Below are positions 43,593 to 51,762 of a stretch of DNA of 64,000 nucleotides, piece after piece. The translations under genes were made by a program, and so were the position numbers. Each line of letters begins with the position of its first letter. Positions within the stretch are counted from its first letter, which is position 1. Source of the DNA: [Clostridium] celerecrescens 18A (GTDB lineage: Bacteria; Bacillota; Clostridia; Lachnospirales; Lachnospiraceae); the NCBI RefSeq assembly GCF_002797975.1, contig NZ_PGET01000001.1:620001-684000 (forward strand), written 5' to 3'. The notes beneath the pieces are model-generated. The model ran no database searches and had not been told where the DNA came from. It saw only the letters and a program-made list of their open reading frames with translations.

Positions 43593-44390
43593 ATGGATGA
43601 TCAAATGTTAAAGTCTGGGCAAAAAGCCAAGATAAAAACAGATGCGGTAAACCTTTTTTATGGCAACTTCCAAGCGCTGAGGAATGTTACAATGGATATT
43701 AAGGAATGTGCTATCACAGCCATAATTGGTCCGTCGGGATGCGGTAAATCTTCCCTTCTGCGTCTTTTTAATCGTATGAATGACCCGATACCAGGAGTTA
43801 GGGTAGAGGGGAAAATTTTGCTTGATGGTGTTTCTATTTATGATAAAAGTATGGATGTCGTTGCACTGAAAAAAAGAGTTGGTATGGTTTTTCAAAAACC
43901 GAACCCCTTTCCCATGTCTGTGTATGATAATATGGCCTTTGGTCCAAGGCATCATGGAATAAAGCAAAGAGCTCGTCTTGATGAGATTGTGGAAAGGAAC
44001 TTAAACCAGGTAGCTTTATGGGACGAAGTTAAGGACAAACTGAAAGAATCTGCTTTTGATCTTTCGCCGGGCCAGCAGCAGCGTCTGTGTATTGCCCGTG
44101 CATTGGCTGTGGAGCCTGAGGTTTTATTAATGGATGAATCCTGCAGTGCTCTTGATCCGGAATCTACAATGCAGGTTGAGGGGTTAATGGAGGAACTGGC
44201 TCAAAAATATACGATCATTATTGTAACTCATAGTATGGAACAAGCGGCAAGGGTGTCTCATATGACTGCGTTTATGATGATGGATCATGATAGAGCGGGG
44301 ACATTGGTCGAATACGCTCCTACAGCTGAAATTTTTGCTAATCCTAAGGATAAACGCACCGAGGACTATATTACAGGTCGGTTCGGATAA
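43593..44390 (+). CDS. pstB: Phosphate ABC transporter ATPase, PstB paralogue 1 (catalytic partner)
   Basis: A 265-residue PstB. Walker [10 protein letters not shown] (46-54, Lys52), Q-loop FQKPNPFPM (Gln101), Walker [13 protein letters not shown] (Asp181-Glu182) and switch VTHSMEQA (His213) are functional. The signature reads LSPGQ (157-161) instead of LSGGQ, and DEPCSAL is DESCSAL. Placed first in the operon, which is unusual: pstB normally lies after pstA. A second, complementary degenerate PstB is encoded four genes on, so I infer a PstB-PstB' heterodimer whose one working ATP site uses this subunit's Walker A. Confidence 0.9.
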   Translation: MDDQMLKSGQKAKIKTDAVNLFYGNFQALRNVTMDIKECAITAIIGPSGCGKSSLLRLFNRMNDPIPGVRVEGKILLDGVSIYDKSMDVVALKKRVGMVFQKPNPFPMSVYDNMAFGPRHHGIKQRARLDEIVERNLNQVALWDEVKDKLKESAFDLSPGQQQRLCIARALAVEPEVLLMDESCSALDPESTMQVEGLMEELAQKYTIIIVTHSMEQAARVSHMTAFMMMDHDRAGTLVEYAPTAEIFANPKDKRTEDYITGRFG

Positions 44391-44505
44391 AAAAATTTTA
44401 AAAAGTGAACTTGCAGTTCTTTAATATATTCTGAGAAATGGAGGAAATCGAACATTAGAGTTTTATCAAAGTAGATGATTTTGATGTTTGATTTTTGTGA
44501 GAGAC

Positions 44506-45354
44506 ATGAGGAAAAATATTGTAACATGCAAATTATTAAGACGAATAAAAGGTTCTGTCAGCATAGTGATAATGACCCTTTCTATGGGGGTGCTGACTGC
44601 ATGCAGCCAAGCACCTGGCGCAGCCACGATTGTTGCAGGCTCAACTTCCGTACAACCCTATGCTGAGATTCTGGCAGAAGAGTATATGGCTTTAAATCCA
44701 GACGCTGTGATTGATATCCAGGGCGGAGGATCTTCGGCCGGTATTACGGCAACCAAGACACACAGTGCTGATATTGGAATGTCCTCCCGGGCATTGACCG
44801 ATGAGGAGAAAAATCTGTGGAATGTAGAAATTGCTAAGGATGGATTGGTATTAATAGTGAACCCAAGGAATCCGATACAAGACCTTACTGCAGATCAGAT
44901 TTGCGATATTTACGCAGCTACGATTACCGACTGGAGTCAATTGGGAGGTTCAAAGTCAAAGATCAATATCATAGCGCGAGAAGAAGGATCGGGTACAAGA
45001 AGTGCCTTTGCAGAGCTTGTGATGGGTGAAAAAGAGATTACCTCGAAAGCTATCGTCCAGGATTCCAATGGGGCGGTACGGCAATTGGTTGCGGATGACC
45101 CCAATGCCATAGGATTTATCTCTTTGGGATTGGTTACGGATGAAGTGAAAGCTTTACATTTAGATGGTATCGAAGCGACACGAGAAAATATAATGAATGG
45201 CAGCTATAGACTGTCCAGGCAGTTTTTATTTGTCACTGACGGGGAACCGACCGGGTTAAATAGAAAATTCATAGATTTTACCCTTTCTTCAGAAGGGCAA
45301 AAATTGCTAAGCAAAGAGGGGCTTATTCCATCAGCAGAGGGGGCAGGAAAATGA
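44506..45354 (+). CDS. pstS: Phosphate-binding lipoprotein PstS
   Basis: A 282-residue lipoprotein. Basic N-terminus, hydrophobic stretch, lipobox VLTAC with Cys33 as lipid anchor. The phosphate-binding elements match PstS: AGSTSVQPYAE, GGGSSAGI, ADIGMSSRALT, and REEGSGTRSAF. It captures phosphate outside the membrane and delivers it to PstC/PstA. No strong ribosome binding site is seen; ATG 44506 is preferred over TTG 44488. Overlaps pstC by 4 nt. Confidence 0.92.
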   Translation: MRKNIVTCKLLRRIKGSVSIVIMTLSMGVLTACSQAPGAATIVAGSTSVQPYAEILAEEYMALNPDAVIDIQGGGSSAGITATKTHSADIGMSSRALTDEEKNLWNVEIAKDGLVLIVNPRNPIQDLTADQICDIYAATITDWSQLGGSKSKINIIAREEGSGTRSAFAELVMGEKEITSKAIVQDSNGAVRQLVADDPNAIGFISLGLVTDEVKALHLDGIEATRENIMNGSYRLSRQFLFVTDGEPTGLNRKFIDFTLSSEGQKLLSKEGLIPSAEGAGK

Positions 45355-46196
45355 AGAATTTTAAAGAAAAATTATCTGAGCGTGTGTTTCTTCTAATTGC
45401 TCTTTCGACTTTATCGGTGCTGGCGTTAATCACTGTGTTTATATTTATAAAAGGTATACCTATTATTGCAAAGGTAGGTATAATAAACTTTGTTTTTGGT
45501 ATGAAATGGGCTCCCAGCCAAGGCGCCTATGGCATTTTCCCGATGATAGTAGGATCTGTATCGGTCACATTAGGAGCAGCAATCCTGGGAGTTCCCATTG
45601 CTATTTGCTGCAGTATTTTTCTGGCTGAGTTTGCTCCTGCAAAACTTAGAAACTTATTCAGACCCGCCATCCAGTTGCTGGCTGCCATACCTTCCGTGGT
45701 ATATGGGTTCTGGGGAGTATTGTTCGTTGTACCAATGATACGTAATTACCTGGGAGGGCCGGGCTTAAGCATATTGGCAGGTTCCATCATTTTGGGTATT
45801 ATGATCCTGCCAACGATCATCAGCATCACCGAAGTATCCCTCCTTGCGCTGCCGCGCCATTATAAGGATGGGGCACTTGCATTAGGATTGACACAATGGC
45901 AAACGATACGTTCCTTGCTGTTACCTGCAGCCAAATCGGGAATTGTTGCCGCCGTGATATTAGGTTTAGGCAGGGCAATTGGTGAGACTATGGCGGTGAT
46001 TATGGTTCTGGGTAATGCTGTCGCACTTCCTGAATCAGTTCTTGACCCTGTCAGGACACTGACCACGAATATCGGCATTGAGATGGGATATGCATCTGGC
46101 GAACACCAGCAGGCGCTTTTTGCCACAGGTATTGTATTGTTTGTCATTATCATGATTTTAAATGCTACTGCCCAATACATCACACGAAAGAGGTGA
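45351..46196 (+). CDS. pstC: Phosphate ABC transporter permease PstC
   Basis: A 281-residue inner-membrane protein with about six transmembrane segments. The ABC-permease coupling motif is present as EVSLLALPRHYKDGALALG, followed by GRAIGETMAVIMVLGN. AAIPSVVYGFWG is the PstC signature. Start overlaps pstS (ATGA), so the two are translationally coupled. Confidence 0.93.
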   Translation: MKNFKEKLSERVFLLIALSTLSVLALITVFIFIKGIPIIAKVGIINFVFGMKWAPSQGAYGIFPMIVGSVSVTLGAAILGVPIAICCSIFLAEFAPAKLRNLFRPAIQLLAAIPSVVYGFWGVLFVVPMIRNYLGGPGLSILAGSIILGIMILPTIISITEVSLLALPRHYKDGALALGLTQWQTIRSLLLPAAKSGIVAAVILGLGRAIGETMAVIMVLGNAVALPESVLDPVRTLTTNIGIEMGYASGEHQQALFATGIVLFVIIMILNATAQYITRKR

Positions 46197-46203
46197 GGTC
46201 ACT

Positions 46204-47040
46204 ATGAGAATTAACGCGAAAACTTCCGAAAAAATAGCAAAAGTTTTGATTTGGACAGCTGCGCTTCTTGTTATTGCAATTCTTTTTTCTATAATTATCC
46301 ATATACTAGTCAAGGGCATACCTATGCTCAGCTGGCAGTTTTTAACGGATATTCCGCGGGATATGGGCCGTTCTGGGGGTATTTCTTCTTCCATTGTCGG
46401 TACTCTGATTGTGACTGCTGTAGCCGTTATTGTCGCAACACCATTTGGAATTGGAACAGCTATATACCTTACGGAGTACACACGTGAGAGCAGAGTCACC
46501 CGCATTATCCGATTCAGTGCCGAGTCTCTGGCAGGGATCCCATCCATTGTTTATGGACTTTTTGGTTTTATCTTCTTTGTTATATACTTAAAAATGGGAT
46601 GGTCAATTTTGTCCGGCGGATTAACCATGGCTATCATGATTCTGCCAACTATCATACGTACATCAGAAGAGGCGATTCGTACTGTGCCGCAGCTATACCG
46701 GGAGGTAGGCTTCTCTTTGGGACTCACAAAGTGGCAGGCAATAACCAGGACGGTACTCCCATCAGCACTCCCAGGTATAGTTAATGGAGTAATACTAAGC
46801 ATAGGGAGATGTGTAGCTGAGACAGCTGCTGTTATTTTGACCGCAGGATCAGCATTGCGTATGCCAACATCAATCTTCTCCCCAACTCGAACGATGGCAG
46901 TACATTTTTATATACTGGCAAGGGAGGGAATATCCATGGATAACGCTTATGGAACAGCAGCGCTCCTGATTATTCTTATTCTTCTGCTTAATGTTGGTTT
47001 CAATATGCTGGTCAATAGATTCATAGCGAAAGGCCGTTAA
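46204..47040 (+). CDS. pstA: Phosphate ABC transporter permease PstA
   Basis: A 278-residue membrane protein with six predicted transmembrane segments. Family blocks are SLAGIPSIVYGLFGF, the coupling helix EEAIRTVPQLYREVGFSLG and GRCVAETAAVILTAGSA. GAGGTG precedes ATG 46204; an upstream in-frame start inside pstC is rejected. It pairs with PstC to form the translocation pore. Confidence 0.93.
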   Translation: MRINAKTSEKIAKVLIWTAALLVIAILFSIIIHILVKGIPMLSWQFLTDIPRDMGRSGGISSSIVGTLIVTAVAVIVATPFGIGTAIYLTEYTRESRVTRIIRFSAESLAGIPSIVYGLFGFIFFVIYLKMGWSILSGGLTMAIMILPTIIRTSEEAIRTVPQLYREVGFSLGLTKWQAITRTVLPSALPGIVNGVILSIGRCVAETAAVILTAGSALRMPTSIFSPTRTMAVHFYILAREGISMDNAYGTAALLIILILLLNVGFNMLVNRFIAKGR

Positions 47041-47050
47041 GAGGTGAAAA

Positions 47051-47812
47051 ATGACACAGAAATCAAAAATAGAGATAAAAGGATTAAACTTCTTTTATCA
47101 ACAAAAGCAGGTTATTAAAGAACTGAACCTGGAGATACCTAAAAATCGGATTATGGCAGTTTTTGGTCCAGCCAACAGTGGTATAACAACACTGCTTCGC
47201 ACTCTAAACCGTCTGAGTGACTTGACTGTGGGGGCCCGACAGGAGGGTGAGATACTTTTAGATGGGAAAAACATCTTTGACCCGGATGTTAATGTTACAG
47301 AACTGCGCCGCAGGGTAGGGATGGTCTTTGATGTACCAACACCTCTTCCTATGTCCATCTTTGACAATGTCGCATTGGGGCCCCGTATGGGCGGAATGAA
47401 AACCAAGGCGGATGTGGCAGAGGAAGTAGAAAAGGCTCTGCGTATGTCTGCCCTCTGGGATGATGTCAAAGACAGGCTGGATACTCCTGCAGCCAGGTTA
47501 TCCGGTGGTCAGCAGCAGCGCTTGTGTATTGCCAGGGTTTTGGCTCTTGAGCCGGAGGTTATTTTGCTGGACAGACCCTGTTCAGCTCTTGACCCAATAT
47601 CAACGGCCAAAATTGAGGAATCCTTAATACAGCTTAAGGAGCAATATACCATTATCATTGCACCGCATACCGTTCAGCAGGCTGGACGTATCGCTGACCG
47701 GGTTGCATTTATGTTAATGGGAGATTTAATAGAACAAGGTTATACCCAAGAGGTTTTTTCATTCCCCAAGGATAATCGAACGAACGATTACCTTACCGGA
47801 AGATTTGGCTAA
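47051..47812 (+). CDS. Degenerate PstB paralogue 2 (predicted ATPase-dead partner)
   Basis: A 253-residue PstB homologue, intact in length and frame, but with key ATPase residues replaced. Walker A is GPANSGITT (39-47) with Ile45 for the essential Lys. The Q-loop is FDVPTPLPM, Asp94 for Gln. Walker B is LLDRPCSALDP, Arg175 for the catalytic Glu. The signature LSGGQ (150-154), the D-loop and His206 remain canonical. PstB1 shows the reverse: intact ATP-binding and catalytic motifs but LSPGQ. In an ABC dimer each ATP site joins one subunit's Walker A to the other's signature, so one full site and one degenerate site are predicted. GAGGTG precedes the ATG. Confidence 0.9.
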   Translation: MTQKSKIEIKGLNFFYQQKQVIKELNLEIPKNRIMAVFGPANSGITTLLRTLNRLSDLTVGARQEGEILLDGKNIFDPDVNVTELRRRVGMVFDVPTPLPMSIFDNVALGPRMGGMKTKADVAEEVEKALRMSALWDDVKDRLDTPAARLSGGQQQRLCIARVLALEPEVILLDRPCSALDPISTAKIEESLIQLKEQYTIIIAPHTVQQAGRIADRVAFMLMGDLIEQGYTQEVFSFPKDNRTNDYLTGRFG

Positions 47813-47856
47813 GATTCCATTTATTCTATAAGCTTTTGTAAAAGGAGATGAGCATA

Positions 47857-48510
47857 TTGGTTAGAGAACGTTTTACACAGAAGATACTTGAAGTTAAACA
47901 AAAGGTATTAAAAATGGGAACTCTGGTTGAGAATATTATTGACACGGCAGTGACTGCAATGAATACTCAAGATCTTGTACTTGCAAGGAATGTTTTGAAG
48001 AAAGATGACGAAATAGATCAGTTAGAACTTGAAATTGAAAAGGAATGTATGATGCTTCTTGCCCTTCAGCAGCCTCTCGCCAAGGATTTAAGGACAATAG
48101 CATCGGTTCTGAAAATCATAACAGATCTTGAGAGAATGGGTGATAATGCAGTGAACATTGCAGAGGTAATACTTGAGATTGGCGAAGAACCCATTTTAAA
48201 TTCCCTAAAAGATATTCCAAGGATGGCAGATATTGCTCAGAAAATGTTAAAAATGAGCCTTGATGCCTTTGTAAATGAGGACATTGCCCTTGCAGAAAAG
48301 GCAGCTGAGAGGGATGAGGATGTTGACAGGCTCTATGAAACCGTTATAAATGATTTTCTCAACATCATCACAGAAAAAAGGGAACTTACAAAACAAGGTA
48401 CGAAACTTCTGTTCTTAGGACGGTATCTTGAGAGAATCGCCGACCATTCTACCAATATATGTGAAAGAACGATATACATGATTACAGGTGAGTTAAAGGA
48501 GATAAATTAG
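47857..48510 (+). CDS. phoU: Phosphate transport regulator PhoU
   Basis: A 217-residue all-helical protein of two three-helix bundles, with the repeated metal-binding E/DxxxD signatures (DDEIDQLELEIEK in the first half and DEDVDRLYETV in the second) and LERMGDNAVNIAE, LERIADHSTNICE. It links Pst activity to the PhoR-PhoP two-component system. A GGAG box 9 nt upstream favours TTG 47857; the ATG at 47848 directly abuts the box. Last gene of the pst operon. Confidence 0.9.
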   Translation: MVRERFTQKILEVKQKVLKMGTLVENIIDTAVTAMNTQDLVLARNVLKKDDEIDQLELEIEKECMMLLALQQPLAKDLRTIASVLKIITDLERMGDNAVNIAEVILEIGEEPILNSLKDIPRMADIAQKMLKMSLDAFVNEDIALAEKAAERDEDVDRLYETVINDFLNIITEKRELTKQGTKLLFLGRYLERIADHSTNICERTIYMITGELKEIN

Positions 48511-48539
48511 AGGCATGCCTCTAATTTATTTCCTTTTTA
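48504..48539 (+). terminator. Terminator of the pst operon
   Basis: A perfect 24-nt palindrome, AAATTAGAGGC/GCCTCTAATTT, includes the phoU stop codon and is followed by a T-rich run. Confidence 0.85.
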
Positions 48540-48783
48540 TAATATAAGAGTAGGGAGTAATATGATGTATGCACCTTACGGTATTTTGCAGAGCTAAAAC
48601 AGAAGAGAAGGCAGTACAATTGGAGAGGAAACCGGGAGTGGCATTTATGCAAGACAAATAAGGTTATAGATGTTAATCGATGGGTGCGTATTAAACAGAT
48701 ATTATGTTATACTAAATTCAACAAGCAGGTGCAGGGCAATTACTACCTGATTTATCCCAAAAACAAAAAAAGGAGAAGAAACC

Positions 48784-49209
48784 ATGATAATACCTTACCT
48801 TACCTTCTACGGTAACTGCAAAGACGCGCTGGATTTCTACCGCGCAGTCTTTCATTGCGACGAGCCAAAAGTCCTGCCTTACGGTGATTATATGCCGGAG
48901 GGATCAAAGACACCGCCGGAACTGCTGCGTACTTGGGTTATGCACGCCGAGATGGCAATTTGCGGCACGAACTTCTGGTTTGCTGATGAAGCAATGCCGC
49001 CCAGGAACGGCAGCAACATCAAATTAACCGCCACGGTACCCACAGGCGAGGAAGCGACGGCTATCTTTAATGCGCTTTGCGTAGGTGGCGAGGTGGTACT
49101 CCCACCGACTGAGACCTTCTACAGCATGTTCCACGCCGCAGTAACGGACAAGTTCGGCATGAACTGGAATGTCGTCGCTGAAGAAGCGCCGAAGAAACTG
49201 GAGGGGTGA
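48784..49209 (+). CDS. PhnB-like VOC family protein
   Basis: A 141-residue protein of the PhnB/glyoxalase-like type: [20 protein letters not shown], then a WVMHAEM strand, GTNFWFADE and [11 protein letters not shown]. Members are mostly uncharacterised and not tied to phosphonate use in firmicutes. AAAGGAG lies 7 nt upstream. The DUF2200 gene starts 2 nt after its stop, so the pair is one transcript. Confidence 0.85.
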   Translation: MIIPYLTFYGNCKDALDFYRAVFHCDEPKVLPYGDYMPEGSKTPPELLRTWVMHAEMAICGTNFWFADEAMPPRNGSNIKLTATVPTGEEATAIFNALCVGGEVVLPPTETFYSMFHAAVTDKFGMNWNVVAEEAPKKLEG

Positions 49210-49211
49210 AG

Positions 49212-49592
49212 ATGAATAACGAACGTGTATACAAAATGAAATTTTCTGGGGTCTACCCTCTGTATATTCAAAAAGCTGAACGTAAAGGACGCACGAAGGC
49301 GGAAGTCGATACCGTCATCCAATGGCTGACAGGTTACGATGAACACAGATTACAGTCTCAAATCGAAAAAGATGTTGATTTTGAGACGTTCTTTGCCGAA
49401 GCCCCTCAAATTAATCCGAACGCTTCTGAAATCACCGGAGTAATCTGTGGGGTTCGCGTCGAGGAAATCGAAGATTCGCTTATGCAGAAGGTACGCTGGT
49501 TAGATAAGCTGGTGGACGAACTGGCAAAAGGTAAGCCGATGGAGAAGGTGTTGAGAGGCATGCAGTCGCTTTATAAAAGAACTAAAAAATAA
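49212..49592 (+). CDS. DUF2200 family protein
   Basis: A 126-residue protein that matches DUF2200 throughout: [62 protein letters not shown] and [19 protein letters not shown] ending. Function unknown; usually found singly or with small stress-type proteins. GGAGG is located in the 3' end of the VOC gene; ATG 49212 is preferred to GTG 49206. Confidence 0.85.
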   Translation: MNNERVYKMKFSGVYPLYIQKAERKGRTKAEVDTVIQWLTGYDEHRLQSQIEKDVDFETFFAEAPQINPNASEITGVICGVRVEEIEDSLMQKVRWLDKLVDELAKGKPMEKVLRGMQSLYKRTKK

Positions 49593-49642
49593 GATAAAAA
49601 TAGAGCTAGGGCTTATACCTTAGCTCCTTTGTATGTAGTCTG

Positions 49643-49674
49643 AAGCTAGTAAACAATGTTTTACTAGCTTTTTT
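49643..49674 (+). terminator. Rho-independent terminator
   Basis: AAGCTAGTAAA (49643-49653) pairs perfectly with TTTACTAGCTT (49660-49670), then TTTT. Confidence 0.85.
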
Positions 49675-49731
49675 GCCCCGTCCAGGCACTCATATGTTTC
49701 GTTGACAGATACTTGTGTGCTTTATTGCGTA

Positions 49732-51516
49732 TTATTTTTGCAACAGACGCCATAGGGTTGTACGGCTGATACCCAAGCGTTTGGCTGCGGCGGTGTGGTT
49801 GCCCTCGGTTTCGCCTACCACCCGGATAGCGATGTCCTGGCTGATTTCTGAAAGCGTACGGTTTAAATCCAGAGGAGTAGCGGCATTTTCTTTTAAGGAG
49901 GAGAACGCGCCAACGTGCCGCTCCTTACGTAGTACCTGACGGACATTTTCGGCAGTAATGATTTGGCTGGTACCCGTTATTGCAAGTTCCCCAATTACAC
50001 GGCGGAATTGGGTGTAATTATGGGGCCAGTTGTAACTTTGCAGAAGAGACAGCGCTTCTGGATCAGCACCTAAAATCTGCCGGGGCATGTGGACGTTCAT
50101 GTGGCTCAGACATAGATTCATCAAAGTGGGAATCTGATGAGAGAGCTGACGCAACGGCGGAAGATATAAGGAAAGACAGGAAAGCTTTTCTCGAAAAAGA
50201 GCACCTACTTTAGATATATATTCGCCGCTTTGACAAACACAGGAAATCATTACCCTGTTTCGCTGGCACACATCCATCTCTTTTAGCACAGCGATTAGCT
50301 GGTACTGCCGTTCCAGAGATAATACATCCACATTCGCAAAGTATAGAGTGCTGCCCTCGTCTGCCAATGGGGAGTTGTGATGCTCCATAAGAAACGCCCA
50401 GCTGCGGTCGTTCAGCAGGCTGCAGTTGATGGACACCAGAGGGTTGTTGTGCAGCGGGCCTCTGATGTAAAACATGCTGACGATGGATTCCTTACCTGTG
50501 CCATCCTCACCTGTGAAGATGACAGGGGCAGTGCTTTGGCCTATCTGGTCAATTTCCTGCTGAAAACCTTGGAGGTTCCCTGCAAAGCTGAAAATGCTGT
50601 TGTAGTAAGCTGCCTCTGCCTCTGCTCGGCCGGAGAAACTGATCCCCATCTGGTTTGAGGATACCGGCAATTTTCTTTCATCGAAGAAAAAGGCGGTATA
50701 TCGCAAAGAACCGCTGGCAATTTGCCGAACACGAATGGAGTAGCGCATGCCTTTCAGAGAACGGCTGATCCGCTGATCTCCTTCCTGTCCAGCCTGGGAT
50801 AGTTCCTGACGCAGCAATTCCAATAATTCGGGCTTTAAATCTTCCAGCGTGGACAGAAACAGATTTCCCTGACTGTCAAAAACAATTGTATGCCCGATCT
50901 GCCCGCGAATAAGTTCTCGAAAAAACAAGTTTTCATCTCGCAGGTATTGTTGGCTTTCACACAGCAGAAATGCCTCGTTAAAGGCATTTCGGATACTGTC
51001 TATCCCGGAGGTGATAAGGAAAGAATTGATTCCAAGCCGCTGGGCTGCGGTGTTAACAATCACGTCGCAGAGGATTGTCTCGCATTGTTGATCCTGAAGA
51101 CTGCGCAGTGTCGGCTCCACCGCCTCAATAGAATCTACGGTATGGATATCAATGTCGCATTCCAGCAATTCGCACAGAGGCAGCACATGGTTTCGAATAT
51201 CGGCGAATGAAATCATGGTAGTCTTTTTTTTCAGCCCGCCCGCCAGTTTGATGGCACAGAGAATATCGTACATAGAAATTTCAATCTCGATAACCGGTAT
51301 GGTTAACTGCTGCCGCAACATCTGTGCCGTAGCACCACGGGATATTACCACATCGTAATCCCCATGAAAGTTATTCCGGGCGATGATAAGACCCTGCTCC
51401 ATATCACCCACATAGACTGTTAAATCAATCTGGGGATATTCTTTCGCCAGATTGAGCATCTGATTTTTCATTCCCTCATAGGGCGCAATGCCCAAAACAC
51501 GAATATAATTCTTCAT
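49732..51516 (-). CDS. PrpR-like regulator with degenerate AAA+ domain
   Basis: A 594-residue protein. Residues 5-180 are a PrpR N-terminal sensor domain (VISRGATAQMLRQQL, IPVIEIEISMYDIL), then a linker, an AAA+-like domain and a Fis-type helix-turn-helix (GNHTAAAKRLGISRTTLWRLL). The AAA+ Walker A GEDGTGKES survives, but GAFTGA, the sigma-54 contact loop, is missing (INCSLLN runs into LADEGSTLYFANVD), and Walker B DE is Ala-Asn. It is therefore unlikely to remodel sigma-54 polymerase; it more likely acts as a ligand-gated DNA-binding protein. GAGGTG sets the start at 51516. It diverges from the sugar-acid operon, which it probably controls. Confidence 0.85.
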   Translation of the reverse strand: MKNYIRVLGIAPYEGMKNQMLNLAKEYPQIDLTVYVGDMEQGLIIARNNFHGDYDVVISRGATAQMLRQQLTIPVIEIEISMYDILCAIKLAGGLKKKTTMISFADIRNHVLPLCELLECDIDIHTVDSIEAVEPTLRSLQDQQCETILCDVIVNTAAQRLGINSFLITSGIDSIRNAFNEAFLLCESQQYLRDENLFFRELIRGQIGHTIVFDSQGNLFLSTLEDLKPELLELLRQELSQAGQEGDQRISRSLKGMRYSIRVRQIASGSLRYTAFFFDERKLPVSSNQMGISFSGRAEAEAAYYNSIFSFAGNLQGFQQEIDQIGQSTAPVIFTGEDGTGKESIVSMFYIRGPLHNNPLVSINCSLLNDRSWAFLMEHHNSPLADEGSTLYFANVDVLSLERQYQLIAVLKEMDVCQRNRVMISCVCQSGEYISKVGALFREKLSCLSLYLPPLRQLSHQIPTLMNLCLSHMNVHMPRQILGADPEALSLLQSYNWPHNYTQFRRVIGELAITGTSQIITAENVRQVLRKERHVGAFSSLKENAATPLDLNRTLSEISQDIAIRVVGETEGNHTAAAKRLGISRTTLWRLLQK

Positions 51517-51533
51517 AGGCACCTCAATAATTC

Positions 51534-51548
51534 GTTTCATATATGAAC
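51534..51548. promoter_or_regulatory. Operator candidate 1 (GTTTCA...TGAAC)
   Basis: GTTTCATATATGAAC, an inverted repeat just upstream of the PrpR-like start; related to sites 2 and 3 in the same 246-bp intergenic region. Confidence 0.45.
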
Positions 51549-51592
51549 ATATTATACCAAATGCACAAAAATTAAGCAACAAATTTTTCGTA

Positions 51593-51609
51593 TGTTTCAA
51601 ATATAAACG
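51593..51609. promoter_or_regulatory. Operator candidate 2 (TGTTTCA-3-ATAAACG)
   Basis: Imperfect copy of site 3, located 20 bp upstream of the -35 of the sugar-acid operon. Confidence 0.45.
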
Positions 51610-51628
51610 ATTATGAAGCGAAAATAAC

Positions 51629-51656
51629 TTGACGAAAGCAGTTGGATTTATATAAA
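51629..51656 (+). promoter_or_regulatory. Promoter of the sugar-acid operon
   Basis: TTGACG (51629-51634), 16-bp spacer, TATAAA (51651-51656). No -24/-12 sigma-54 element was seen, in line with the missing GAFTGA in the regulator. Confidence 0.55.
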
Positions 51657-51731
51657 ATGAATATAAATTTAATAAAAAAGGGATTAACAATTTCCGTAAT
51701 GTACAAAATAAGGAATTAGCCCTTCTTAACT

Positions 51732-51748
51732 GTTTCAAAATGAAACAA
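51732..51748. promoter_or_regulatory. Operator candidate 3, perfect palindrome TGTTTCA-AAA-TGAAACA
   Basis: A 17-bp perfect inverted repeat between the promoter and the DUF1537 start, overlapping the region just before the ribosome binding site. Best candidate for binding by the Fis-type helix-turn-helix of the divergent regulator. Confidence 0.6.
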
Positions 51749-51762
51749 CAAGAGGTGAATGC

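Noticed and set aside
48784..49209. Phosphonate-metabolism role for the PhnB-like protein because it follows the pst operon
   Set aside because: A terminator and a 270-bp gap separate it from pst, and no phn genes are present; PhnB-like VOC proteins are not tied to phosphonates.
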